A stretch of 26,466 nucleotides of DNA from Hydnum rufescens UP504 (lineage: Eukaryota; Basidiomycota; Agaricomycetes; Cantharellales; Hydnaceae), in NCBI GenBank assembly GCA_014904985.1, contig MU128983.1, forward strand, positions 98,587 to 125,052, written 5' to 3'. Shown in pieces: positions 8,210 through 16,880 of this stretch; position 1 is the stretch's first letter, and each line of letters begins with the position of its first letter. The notes below the pieces were generated by a model. The model was not told where the DNA came from and did not search any database. It worked only from the letters and a program-made list of their open reading frames with translations. The translations under genes were made by a program, and so were the position numbers.

Positions 8210-9520
8210 CCACGTACCTTTATTGTTTTTTACTTATTCAATGAGGCGGAGCTGGGACTACAATCCACCTTTTGGCTTTAAGGTCCTTTATGGCTGATCC
8301 GGGTTGAAGACATTGTCAGGTGGGGAGTTTGGCTGGGGCGGCACATCTGTTAAATGATAACGCAGGTGTCCTAAGGGGGACTCATCGAGAACAGAAATCT
8401 CGAGTAGAACAAAAGGGTAAAAGTCCCCTTGATTTGATTTTCAGTGTGAATACAAACCATGAAAGTGTGGCCTATCGATCCTTTAGTCCCTCGGAATTTG
8501 AGGCGCGTAGTGATCTATCAAAAGAGAGATGACCGCAGAAAAGTTGAACAGCACAGCGCTGGTAATAACTGACGTCGGGAAGATTGGTCGGCAAGACCTA
8601 TAGGGGAACAAAATGCGCGGAACGTGTGAGCTTTTTGATTACTCTTTCGATGCACGCCTGAAGCATGATCCTATCTCAGCAACATACCGAAGCAGAATTC
8701 GGTAAGCGTTGATGTCACCCGCCACTCATAATTTACACCCGTGCGGCCCTTCGCCAGGTTTTTGAGCCAGCATATAAGAGAGACTCCAGTGCATATGTCT
8801 CCAACACTATGTATATAGAGTATTATATGGTGCACTAAACTCTATTGAGACTGGAGCGAAGTGTCACTCGTACCATAGTAATTGAACTGTATTAGCTACG
8901 ATTGCGCTATATACCCGAGTAATCCTTTGTCTACGCCCATTCCCCTTCTTGGCGTCTATCCTGTGCGGCCCTGTCCGATAGGGGCTGCATAAGCTGCGAG
9001 AACGCATAATAAGCGAGCTGGACATATTTGGCGCATACTGGCGTGTAGAACGCCTCTAAGCCAAGTAACCCATATACCCCCAGCTAGAATGAGCAGACTC
9101 GATGGAGATGTTATGGATGCATTCTGATCACCGGGCACAGCACCTAGAGACTGGATGTTAACGAGAAGTCCCGAGCCCAATAGTCAGCTAGGCTTACGCT
9201 GCACCAATAGCTCCAGCGTGTACTTGCGATTTGTCAGAGCACCAGTTGGTATAGAGAATGGAGATGGCACCTTACGCTGGGTTAGGTACATGCAGATGAT
9301 TATAATCGGGAAGAATAAGCTGGCTCAGACCACTGCTACGGTGCAAAAATGCTTATCCTCTCCCCTGGGTGAGGAGACGATAAACTCTCTGTCTAGAGAA
9401 CCAAGTTGATCACTATTGCGGGACACAGGGTCTTCACCAAGGTACTGTTAATCGACGTAGCGGTAGAGTAGCCTTGTTGCTACGATCTGCTGAGGTTAAG
9501 CCCTTGTTCTAAAGATTTGT
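8210..9520 (+). rRNA. 28S rRNA 3' part, corrupted fragment
   Basis: Recognised from conserved large-subunit rRNA. The segment 8293-8504 is almost perfect fungal 28S (starts GCTGATCCGGGTTGAAGACA, ends CCTCGGAATTTGAGGC). Further anchors appear in correct order: TTACTTATTCAATGAGGCGG at 8229, ACCGAAGCAGAATTCGGTAA at 8686, ATAGTAATTGAACTG at 8874 near the sarcin-ricin region, GAACGCCTCTAAG near 9048, and the 28S 3' end from GTAGAGTAGCCTTGTTG at 9463 to about 9520. Between anchors the sequence is noisy and contains C-element pieces. It is not a functional rRNA gene. Confidence 0.88.
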
Positions 9521-9710
9521 TCAACAATTGGTTGGACTCCTCTTTGGTTTCTTTGGTGTTTAGGGCCGGCTTAGATTAGAGTTGTGTGTGTGTCTAGTGT
9601 TTCGTCGACAATATGTTTAGGGCCGGCATGGATTAATTGGGTTTTATTTTATTTTTTGTTCTTGTTCTTGTCTTTCCTTTCTCACCCTGTAATGCATGTG
9701 ATGGGCGCTA
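9521..9710 (+). other. Probable rDNA intergenic spacer following 28S
   Basis: It directly follows the 28S 3' end. T-rich sequence includes two copies of TGTTTAGGGCCGGC (9557-9570 and 9614-9627, 57 bp apart), as expected of the short repeats of fungal rDNA spacers. Assignment rests on position only. Confidence 0.5.
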
Positions 9711-10156
9711 ATACAACAATATTCAATGTATTGGCGCGAAAAGTGGGAGAAACTAGAACAGTACGGCCAGTAGGACTCTGAAAGCACCCATCACATGGAA
9801 GGCAGCATGCCGCACCAACCGTCCCTGAGAGATCTCTGCGATGTGTAAACCAGCATGTCAGTGTTCTTTGGGCAGTGCCGCCATAGGTTCTAATACGTAC
9901 CTCACAGCCATGTTGATGGGAGACTACCGCGAATCTCATGGATCTTGTCGCAGGTAGCTGTGAGGATTCGTGGTAGCCATGTACTCTGTTCACTATTTTG
10001 ATCATATATATTCTTTCGGATGGGTTTTATATAATTTTCTGAGATGCTCAGCAAACATACTACTAACAAATGAGCGAGTGAGAGTTGACTCTGATAAAAT
10101 ATTATCGGTCTACTCTGGGTCCAAAAGTCCAAATCCTGCGATCTCTCTCTTTTTTT
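9711..10156 (+). pseudogene. pol: C1 reverse transcriptase remnants
   Basis: Patches align with the RT of C2. GGAAGGCAGCATGCCGCACC near 9797 corresponds to the segment coding for KAAFRTNRG. GGTAGCCATGTACTCTGTTC near 9972 corresponds to 23561 onward. CAAAAGTCCAAATCCTGCG near 10122 corresponds to about 23628. No frame is open across more than a few codons. Confidence 0.5.
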
Positions 10157-10181
10157 NNNNNNNNNNNNNNNNNNNNNNNNN
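10157..10181. other. Assembly gap of 25 N
   Basis: Twenty-five unknown bases. The RT of C1 lies on the left and the integrase C-terminal half of a different element (D) on the right, so the join is not evidence of real contiguity. Confidence 1.
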
Positions 10182-11047
10182 TACAAACTCAACCTCTCAC
10201 CGCGTATCACCCCAAGGACCGATGGCCAAAACAAGTGCCTGAACCAATAATCCTCGAGCAGTACTTACAATTTACGTCGACTACCTGCAAGACAACTGGC
10301 TGCTTTCTTCCCCCTCACAGAGTTTGGATACAACAATGCAGAGCACTCTGGCGACGAACGTAACACCCTTCATTCGTGAACAAAGGCTTTCACCCCAAAC
10401 CTCGGATCAATATCAAAGCAAGTGCCTCGACTGAGGCCAAACCAAGCGCGCTCAACCTTCGACATACACAAGTATCGTTCGCGACCCAACTCGCGATCAC
10501 ACAACAAACAAAACGAACAGCAAGTAGCTGGATACAACCTCCTTTCCCCACCCTCACATCGGCGATCAAGTAGGTCGACACGCGCAAACACAAAACAAAG
10601 CGACCATCGGAAGAAAACTGGACCCACAAGAAAACTCGGTCCCTTCGCCCAGTCACAAGAAGTGTCAACACAACGGCATATCGCCTTGGGCCTCCTCGCA
10701 CCAGTGAATCAAAATCCACAACGTCTTCCATTTTGCGGACTACTTGAGCCCGCTCACCCCAATTCCCTTTCCCAATTGCACCCAACCACCTCCCCACCTG
10801 TTGAAATTGATGGCGAGACTTGAATACGAAACACAGAAATCGTCGGGACAGCAAGACGATCGCTGCCATCATGGTAAACGGCTTAATACTATCGCGTACG
10901 ATAGGTCCAGCTACGAGCACTACCAATGACGAGTTCAGCTGGCTCCCAGCCGAGAAACTCACCAGATGCTCACGAAGCAGTAATGGACTTTCCATCTCGC
11001 ACATCACCCGAAAACCAAGGACGAGAAGTACTCACCTGTCAGTATAA
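10182..11047 (+). pseudogene. pol: Element D integrase C-terminal half and chromodomain, frameshifted
   Basis: Scattered over three frames. It starts with TAYHP near 10200, then the core end ILEQYLQ and a tract related to LTEFGYNNAEHS, then FHPKPRINIKAS. The catalytic Glu of the TDGQTE block reads as Lys (DGQNKCLNQ). Next come a piece like the usual RPSKKLDHKKLGPF region near 10600, a KIHNVFH-type tract near 10709-10730, and LLEPAHPNS at about 10741. PPVEIDGET then leads into the chromodomain, with EYE near 10822 and NDEFSWLPAEKLT near 10930. The chromodomain would target integration to modified chromatin. Multiple indels and the E-to-K change make it inactive. Confidence 0.82.
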
Positions 11048-11279
11048 ATTGCCGATAAACTCGCAAAAATGCACTTTTTGCCGTGGGACCACATACTACA
11101 TACTATCAAATCATCTTCCTCTCCACCATATCTCTCCCACACGTCTCGATCGCCCTGAAATTCTTGACTCCTTCGCTCTTAATTCTTACTCTCGTCCTTC
11201 TGCGCTTTTCCTTTTCCTTTTCTTTTTTTCTTACCTGTTAAAACTCCAGTTTACTTCCCCTCAGACGGTCGAAAACAAA
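11048..11279. other. Region between the element D chromodomain and the antisense gene
   Basis: I see no protein domain on either strand. On the minus strand two good intron donors are present, ACAG|GTAAGA near 11234 and ACAG|GTGAGTAC near 11038, so 3' exons of the antisense gene may lie here. A pyrimidine tract at 11202-11235 (purine-rich on the minus strand) is low complexity. Confidence 0.4.
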
Positions 11280-12400
11280 TGAAAATTTTTAATTTTTACC
11301 TCGTCATCCAACTCACGCTGCTCCTCATGATTCTCCCGCCCACCTCGGCAATATAGCCGTGACATCCCCCAATCGCTGGTCGCACACCGCGCGCGACACT
11401 TGCCTGCGACTTCGCGAACAGGCCAACCCCACTCCAACTCCCACACCCTCACCTCCCCAGCTCCACAGCTCGCGGAATGCCTCCGCAGCCGGGCCATCGC
11501 GTGAGCACCGCGCATTGCGCCAACATCGGGCGTCGGGTCATCGGCCACATCTCCTCAGTGCGCTTCAAGAGACTCTCGACCTGCAGAAGCAAGTCGCCTG
11601 CGGAGAGCTCAGGCGCAGCCCCAGGCGCCCCCAGGCACTTCCTCCTCACCCCTGCAGGAGAAGGAGAACCTTCAATCAGGCGACGCAACACATCGTCGCC
11701 TGGAAACCGCGAAGGCTCCTTGCCGCCCTCAGCAACCCGCTTCAGGTGCTGATGACCCCACCGGCACCAGGGAACACTTCTTGTTCCGCTTTGCGCATGC
11801 CTGGCAACGAAAACAAGGACCGGACACGCACAAAGGTTCCTCCCCCTTCTTACCACCGGCCACCCATCGAGTGTGCACAGAGGAGCACCAATCGCACTAA
11901 AAAACACCAAGTCAGCGACATCGCGACTCCAAAAATCGCACTCACCATCGATGATCCCTCATCCTTGCCCAACATGATAGGCGCATCCTTCGACACACCC
12001 CTCGGCACCTCCACCATGGCTGTGCACCGAGCAGCATCCTCAGCCTCGCGCCGCGCCTCAGCGTCGAGACGATGCACCTCCTCTAAAGCGCGCCACCGCC
12101 GCCTCTTCCTGGGCACGACGAACGCCCACGTCGTTCTCGATCCGCTCGACACGCAGACGCCAAGCCACAAGGGCCAAACCCATCTCCGGCATGAGAAAGT
12201 GACACCTCGGGCATCTGACCTTGCAGATGCACCTGCCGCTTTACAAAAAATCAATGCAACTCACAGAAAACAGAAAAAGTTTCATCACTTACCTCCCACT
12301 TCACCAACTCGACCTTCGCGGCCACAACCGCCTCCTCGGTCTGGAGGATTTCCATTGCCGCCTTCGTCTTAATCAAAGAGAGAATAGCTTCATCGGCCAT
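11280..12400 (-). pseudogene. Antisense intron-containing Cys-rich gene inside element D
   Basis: Unrecognised family; a zinc-binding role is inferred from cysteines. Exon 1 (12400-12293) encodes 36 aa starting MADEAILSLIKTKAAM. Intron 1 (12292-12220) has a GTAAGT donor and an AAG acceptor that keeps frame. Exon 2 (12219-11946) has RCPRCHF and a charged helix (LRVERIENDVGVRRAQEEAA), then a one-base shift near 12090 into LEEVHRLDAEARREAEDAA. Intron 2 (11945-11897, 49 nt) has GTGAGT, a GCTGAC branch site and TTTTTTAG. Exon 3 starts CDWCSSVHTRW and has the cluster CVSGPCFRCQACAKRNKKC. Frame-shifted continuation reaches about 11280 (EGGKEPSRFPGDDVLRRL; LLLQVESLLKRTEEM), with a further possible GTGAGG..GCAG intron near 11450. 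At least three frame breaks. Confidence 0.6.
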
Positions 12401-12445
12401 ATCGATGATGATGGTACAGAATCAGAAACGAACACGACAAACCCG

Positions 12446-12455
12446 CCCTTTATAG
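12446..12455 (-). promoter_or_regulatory. TATA box of the antisense gene
   Basis: The minus strand reads CTATAAAGGG here, about 50 bp before the ATG at 12400 and about 100 bp inside the 3' LTR boundary. This is a credible core promoter independent of the LTR promoter, which points the other way. Confidence 0.55.
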
Positions 12456-12539
12456 TAACTACCGCGGCAACTGCCAAAACCACCAAAAAACACCCACCTC
12501 GTAAAACTCGAGTTACGCGCTTCGAGGGCTTCGCGCTCA

Positions 12540-12551
12540 AAGGGGGGGTAC
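12540..12551 (+). other. Element D polypurine tract
   Basis: AAAGGGGGGGTAC directly precedes the LTR start TGTTACGAG, the plus-strand primer position. It mirrors AAAAGGGGGTAA before the 3' LTR of C2. The codons RSKGGY overlap it, as expected for the very end of a gypsy pol frame. Confidence 0.8.
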
Positions 12552-13007
12552 TGTTACGAGTCATACTCGTAACCTCGCTTACGTATGAATAACCAAGCCA
12601 ATCGCGCCATCATGTGACCTTCACCCTTGCCGCCATTGTGCCTTCCTCTTTCAGCAATTCCTATTATATACATCCTTCCTTTATTCAACACCCCTTTATC
12701 CATAAAACCCTTTTGATCTCTAATAGTATAAGTAGTTACTTGATGTACACTTGCTCTTTAGAAGATCGAGAATATATTGTCAACCGATTGAATTCCACTC
12801 TCGCGATCTCAGTTATCGCTCGTGACTCTCATCTTAAAACCTTCGCCTATTAAGTCTCAAGAAGCCGGTCTTCCTCGTATGTACTCGTCTTTCGTGACTT
12901 ACGTAATCCCCACTTCGTGACTCCCTCATCAATCGCCTTAAGGGCATTTCCTTGTATTCGTCTCGATTACATCATCGTATCTTTCGCCTCGAGTACAACC
13001 CTTAACA
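12552..13007 (+). repeat. 3' LTR of element D (456 bp)
   Basis: Starts TGTTACGAG and ends CCCTTAACA, giving the 5-bp terminal inverted repeat TGTTA/TAACA. A TATATA box is at 12665-12670. It is unrelated in sequence to the C LTR. The next bases (ACAGT, 13008-13012) belong to element B and would be one half of the target duplication; the other half is not in the window. Confidence 0.8.
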
Positions 13008-14426
13008 ACAGTGTACAATCGCCATACCTGGAAAGGCCGCAAATACTGCCCCCCATGCGCTAAGGCGTCGATTAGTGTTCTTGTAAGTTTTTGCCCATTG
13101 TAGTGCTGCGTGATCGGTTACTAGTAATATATGTTCTCCTTCGATGAAGGGTAGGAACTGGATCAGGCTGTCTTTGGCAGCTAGGGCTTCCCATTCGGTG
13201 GTGGAGTAACACATCTCGGCGGCTTTGCACATGCAACTCCAATATGCAATAACCTGTTCCACAAATACAATGGTATCTTTGAAGTTCTGGGCCCAGTCGT
13301 TCATTGGGGATCGGTCATCGTGTGTGTCCGATAGTTTAATTGTGAGTTCGGGAATAGGACTCTTGTCATTGTAGGCCTTCTGTAGTTGGTCGTAAGTCTT
13401 AGTACCCTGTAGGTCTCGTATGGTTATAGGCTGGATTTGCTGTAGTGCCCCTGCAAGGGCAATGTCAGAAGCATCTGTGTACAGACGGTATCCCCGTCCT
13501 TTGACCGGGTGACCCCGTACTGGTGCGGATGTGAGGGCTAGTTTCAACACCCTGTAGGCCTCTTCGTGTTTGGCCCCCCAGTACCAGGGCGCTCCTTTCC
13601 TGAGTAGTGCGAATAGAGGTGCCGCAGATTCTGAGAAGCGAGGAATATAGGCAGCAAAATACACTGTCATTCCTAGAAAGGTCTCCAGGTCCTTTCGGTG
13701 CCGGGGAGGGGCTAGTGCGGCCATGGCTCGTACCTTTTCAGCATCTGTGGATAGACCTAGTCGAGATACCTTTTGTCCTAACAGCTGTATGCTACAATAT
13801 CCTACATGGCATTTATGAGGTGCCAGGGTAATTCCTGATCTTTTGATGGCATCCAGCACAGTGTCGATGTGTTTAAGGTGTTCCTCAAGTGAGTGGGAAT
13901 ACACCACGATGTCGTCTATGTAGACTAGAGTGAACACCCATAAGTAGGGGGATAAAATTTCTTGCATAACTCATTGGAAGATGGGCGGGCCATTTTGCCA
14001 GCTAAAGGGCATTCTAGTGAACTGATGAAGGCCCCGGTGAGTTCTCATAGCCGTATAGGGCTGGGAGACTTTGTCAAATTCTAGCTGGGTGAAACCTGCT
14101 AGTGCGTCAAAGGAGGACAAGTACTGAGCCCCTGAAAGAGCCTGAAGGATGTCCGTCTGCCGGGGAATGGGGAACTGGTCCGCTATGGTGGCCGTGTTTA
14201 ATTTCCTCCAGTCTACGCAGAGTCGATCCTTGCCATCCTTGTGTACGATAAGTACGGGAGCTCCCCAAGGGCTGTTGGATGGTTCGATTACACCCTGTTT
14301 CAACCATAGGTCGAGCTGTTTGTCGATAAGTTCACGTTTGGTGGGTGAGGCAATGTACAGCGCTGCCGAAATAGGTTTTGTCCCCGCTTCGAGTTCTATA
14401 TGCACCCTGGTAGGGTGCTTTCCCAA
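13008..14426 (-). pseudogene. pol: Element B reverse transcriptase-RNase H, truncated
   Basis: One frame runs from 14426 to 13008, broken only by TGA at 13971-13973; a further TGA at 14427-14429 sits just upstream. Motifs are LGKHPTRVHIELE, LCVDWRKLNTATI, FDALAGFTQLEF, MPFSWQNGPPIFQ, YIDDIVVYSHSLEEHL, and RNase H YTDASDIALAGALQQ, VIAYWSCM and VTDHAALQWAKT. At 13971 element A has Arg (FQRMMQ) where B has the stop. RNase H carries the insertion QPITIRDLQGTKTYDQ and onward, about 60 residues. The frame stops with AIVH at the D LTR. Catalytic YIDD is intact. Confidence 0.93.
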
Positions 14427-14433
14427 TCATCCA

Positions 14434-15080
14434 TCAAACCAAAGCCAATTCATTTTTTCGTAGTACCTTGTAGATCTGGGCTCTTTGTTCGGCTGGCAAG
14501 GATGGATCCACGTCCACGAGCTTCTCTAGATCTTTGGAGTCGAGCGTGTCCGAACTACTGGATTCAGCGGTCTTGGGACCCCAACTGCTGGGTTCTTCGC
14601 TCTCGGTCGGGGCCATTGACTGGGCCGCTTTTCCTTCATTGTTGGGGCGATTTAGGTCTTTTTGGTTGAGGGACCCTTCCACTAATGCTCGTACCAGCAC
14701 GGCCCGTCGATAGAATCGCTCCTTCTCTTTGGTCGTTAGACTATCTTCCTTGGCCAGGCAGGCCACAGGATCAAGCATTAGACCTAGTACTTCCCCTTTT
14801 CATACGTACTTGGGCGTGGGCAAAGGGTTGGCAATGGACAGGTACACTTCGTTAGCTGTGTCAACTAAACAGTCAGTGGAGGCCAGGAAACTGTCCCGTC
14901 CTCGCCAGAGGACATGTTTCTCAATGAGTCGTGTTCCGTTTCGGTGATCAAAATTACCGTATATTGGAATTTTGGATATGTATCCTCCCGGTATGCAAGT
15001 ATCCTGTACGGCATAGACCTTCCCCTTGCCCATCTTGCTGTTGAGGGGAAGAGTCAGAGGTTCTTCCAAGGGAACTTTTA
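14434..15080 (-). pseudogene. pol: Element B RT N-terminal and protease-RT linker region
   Basis: One frame from 15080 to 14434 with a TGA at 14800-14802 (PKYV-stop-KGEVLGLM). It reads LKVPLEEPLTLPLNSKMG and HRNGTRLIEKHVLWRGRD, then KEKERFYRRAVLVRALVEG and a Ser/Glu-rich linker with EEPSSWGPKTAESSSSD. The order matches the equivalent part of element A (WGPKTSEPADP). A small indel near 14440 breaks it from the RT frame. It is +1 relative to the protease frame, the same relation as in element A. Confidence 0.75.
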
Positions 15081-15982
15081 GTTATTCGTGAGACAGTGAA
15101 ACTTTCTGAGTGGCTACCTGCTTGGGTAGCAGGTATTCGGTGTTCGCTATTCCCAACTCGCCAATAGGCCTCATGTTCTGGCCTCATAGTATGTAGTTGC
15201 CAGGCTCTGTGGGTATCCTCACCTATGAGTAACGGAGCGTTCATCCCCTCGACGACGTAGGCTTCTATGTTGCGTAGGAGGACCAGTCCTAACTGACTAC
15301 AGAAGTACAGATTGATCGTGACGTAGCCCAAACACTTGGCCTCCCCGGTGAGATGTATCAACCTTAGTTTCAGACCTTGCTTGATAGTGGGAGCTTCGGC
15401 CCCCATAGACCGTAAGCAACATGCCGATACTAATGTGGCTGCAGCACCCGAATCAGCAACTGCTTCAATGGTCGTTCCCTGGGGGCCATTCACCCAGCAC
15501 TCGATCTTGAAGGCATCCATGCCCAGGCTAGCTAATCCTGGTGGTTTTCTTACTACGGGCTCAGGCGCATAAAGCTTTAACGCGGTAGGCAGGATGTCAG
15601 TACTCAGGGAAGTGGGTTTGGACCTTCCCGTGCCTGATGCAACGTAACAAGCAGTCCCGTCGAGGGAGGATTCTTCGGGTACTACGAACATAGTAGGGGC
15701 TTCTTGGCCCTCCTCGTCACTACTAAGGGCCTCGTGAGCTGCCACCATAGCTGATTGGTAGACTTCTTCAGATCCGGAGGTCATGGCTAAGTAAGCCTTA
15801 CGGTAAGTGGTATCTTGTTTGGTGTTGGTTGCTGGCTGAGCTCTTTTGGGGTCCTTTTTGTATGATCTGCAGTTGTAGTCGTAATGCCATTCATTGCCAC
15901 AATGACGACAGGGTCGGATAGGTTTTCGTTTCGACTTGACATTGCTGAGTTCGTAGGCATACATGGGTGTGGATGAGCTCAT
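14954..15982 (-). pseudogene. pol: Element B nucleocapsid knuckle and aspartic protease
   Basis: Continuous with the gag frame through TGA 16019-16021. The zinc knuckle is CRHCGNEWHYDYNC, a CCHC variant with x5 before His. Then a long linker and the protease with VADSGAAATLVSACC (near 15455), LIHLTGEAKCLGYVTINLYF and VEGMNAPLLIGEDTH. Unlike element A, nucleocapsid and protease are in one frame here. The last 40 residues (SSLGRTSDSSPQQQDG) overlap the RT-side frame and are probably out of frame. Confidence 0.88.
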
Positions 15983-16018
15983 GCCGACAGTGAGAGCAGG
16001 GGACCAATATCGGCTTCT

Positions 16019-16880
16019 TCATAAATCTTCACGGACTCGGCGGAGTACTTTGTTAGCTATTTCATCCGACCGGGACGTGTTTGTGAGTTCCGCTTGGGCA
16101 AGGAGGGCATCCTCCTGATCCTTAACTCTAGTGAACAAGTCGTCCATATTGTGGCACAGATCCACGTCAACGTAGGCCCGCCAGGAAGGCAGGGCATGCT
16201 CCATGATCATTCCCACTTCCAGGGAGTTGAAGGCGGGATCATTGGCATTGGGAGGGGGATGCAGTACTCATCGGGCCCATACCTTATGGGTTAACCAGTC
16301 CACCAGGGTCTCCCTTTCGTGGCCCCAGTTATGAAACCGCATCTCGTCATAGATCGTGACCTGTTTATCATACCAACAATTCCCTAGTAGTCTAGTTCGG
16401 ATAGTGAATTTTAGGGTGTCCCAATTCTGACTAGCCTGGATCTTTGTGGAGTTGGGCAAACTTTGCCACCACACATCGGCATGTTTAGTGAATCGCATGG
16501 ACGCAGCGTAGGCCAATTGTTCACGCATCCGTTGGCTTCTGGCAGCATATTGGTCAAGGTCCTCAGTCCAGGCGATGAAGGCATTGTCGGACCCGTCATA
16601 TTCTGGCAAGTTGCTGGGGCAAAACTCCAACTTGAATTTGGGCTCGTAGTAAGCATTGGAACCATAGGGGGCATTGGTCGGTCCAGTGATTCTGGGGGGG
16701 AACAATCCTCCATCTGGTGGTCCTCTCCCAGGACCTCCGCCACCTGGCACACCACGATGGGGATATCCCCATGGGGGGTCTCGACGAGGCCATCCCCGAT
16801 TAAACGGGTTTTCCCCAGGGATTCCATTGTCATCACCTGGATCGCTGCCATCAGGGGGACCTCCACTTGGAGGTTCCTAG
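16019..16880 (-). pseudogene. gag: Element B gag capsid-type domain
   Basis: One frame from about 16877 down to 16019, with a TGA at 16268-16270 immediately after a CGA codon. It reads a Gly/Pro-rich segment (GWPRRDPPWGYPHRG), then a capsid-like domain: FKLEFCPSNLPEYDGSDNAF, WTEDLDQYAARSQRMREQL, DVWWQSLPNSTKIQ, LKFTIRTRLLGNCW. Next are VLHPPPNANDPAFNS and the helix DLFTRVKDQEDALLAQAEL. A TAG near 16878 coincides with a frame break to the upstream part. Confidence 0.85.

Larger units (their letters stand above)
4981..10156 (+). mobile_element. Element C1: chromovirus-type Ty3/gypsy retrotransposon, 5' part
   Basis: C1 is inserted in the gag of element A. It starts with a complete 5' LTR and carries a self-primer site, gag, a CCHC knuckle and protease. 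After about 7430 it is recognisable only in patches that align by eye with C2: 7880-7990, 9150-9410, 9745-9830 and 9940-10145. Ribosomal sequence is interspersed (see 8210-9520). It stops at the N gap and no 3' LTR is seen. Assignment to chromoviruses rests on copy C2, which has a chromodomain. Confidence 0.9.
10182..13007 (+). mobile_element. Element D: chromovirus, 3' half with 3' LTR
   Basis: From the gap rightwards: integrase core end, integrase C-terminal domain, chromodomain, a 1.5-kb region carrying an antisense gene, polypurine tract and 3' LTR. It is a different family from C, because its integrase and LTR differ. It abuts the truncated RNase H of element B at 13008, so D probably inserted into B. 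The 5' half and 5' LTR are absent. Confidence 0.85.

Noticed and set aside
8293..8504. Target site of an R2-like non-LTR element in 28S
   Set aside because: No R2-type RT or endonuclease is seen. The neighbours are LTR-element sequence in noisy, interleaved form.
10390..11007. Minus-strand open frame of 205 codons
   Set aside because: It is the complement of the element D integrase C-terminus and chromodomain, has no domain of its own, and the composition bias of the plus strand explains its openness.
11359..12372. Plus-strand open frame of 337 codons, rich in Pro, Arg and Ser
   Set aside because: It lies opposite the antisense exons. The low-complexity translation is a by-product of GC-rich codons on the other strand, which has splice sites and the Cys cluster.
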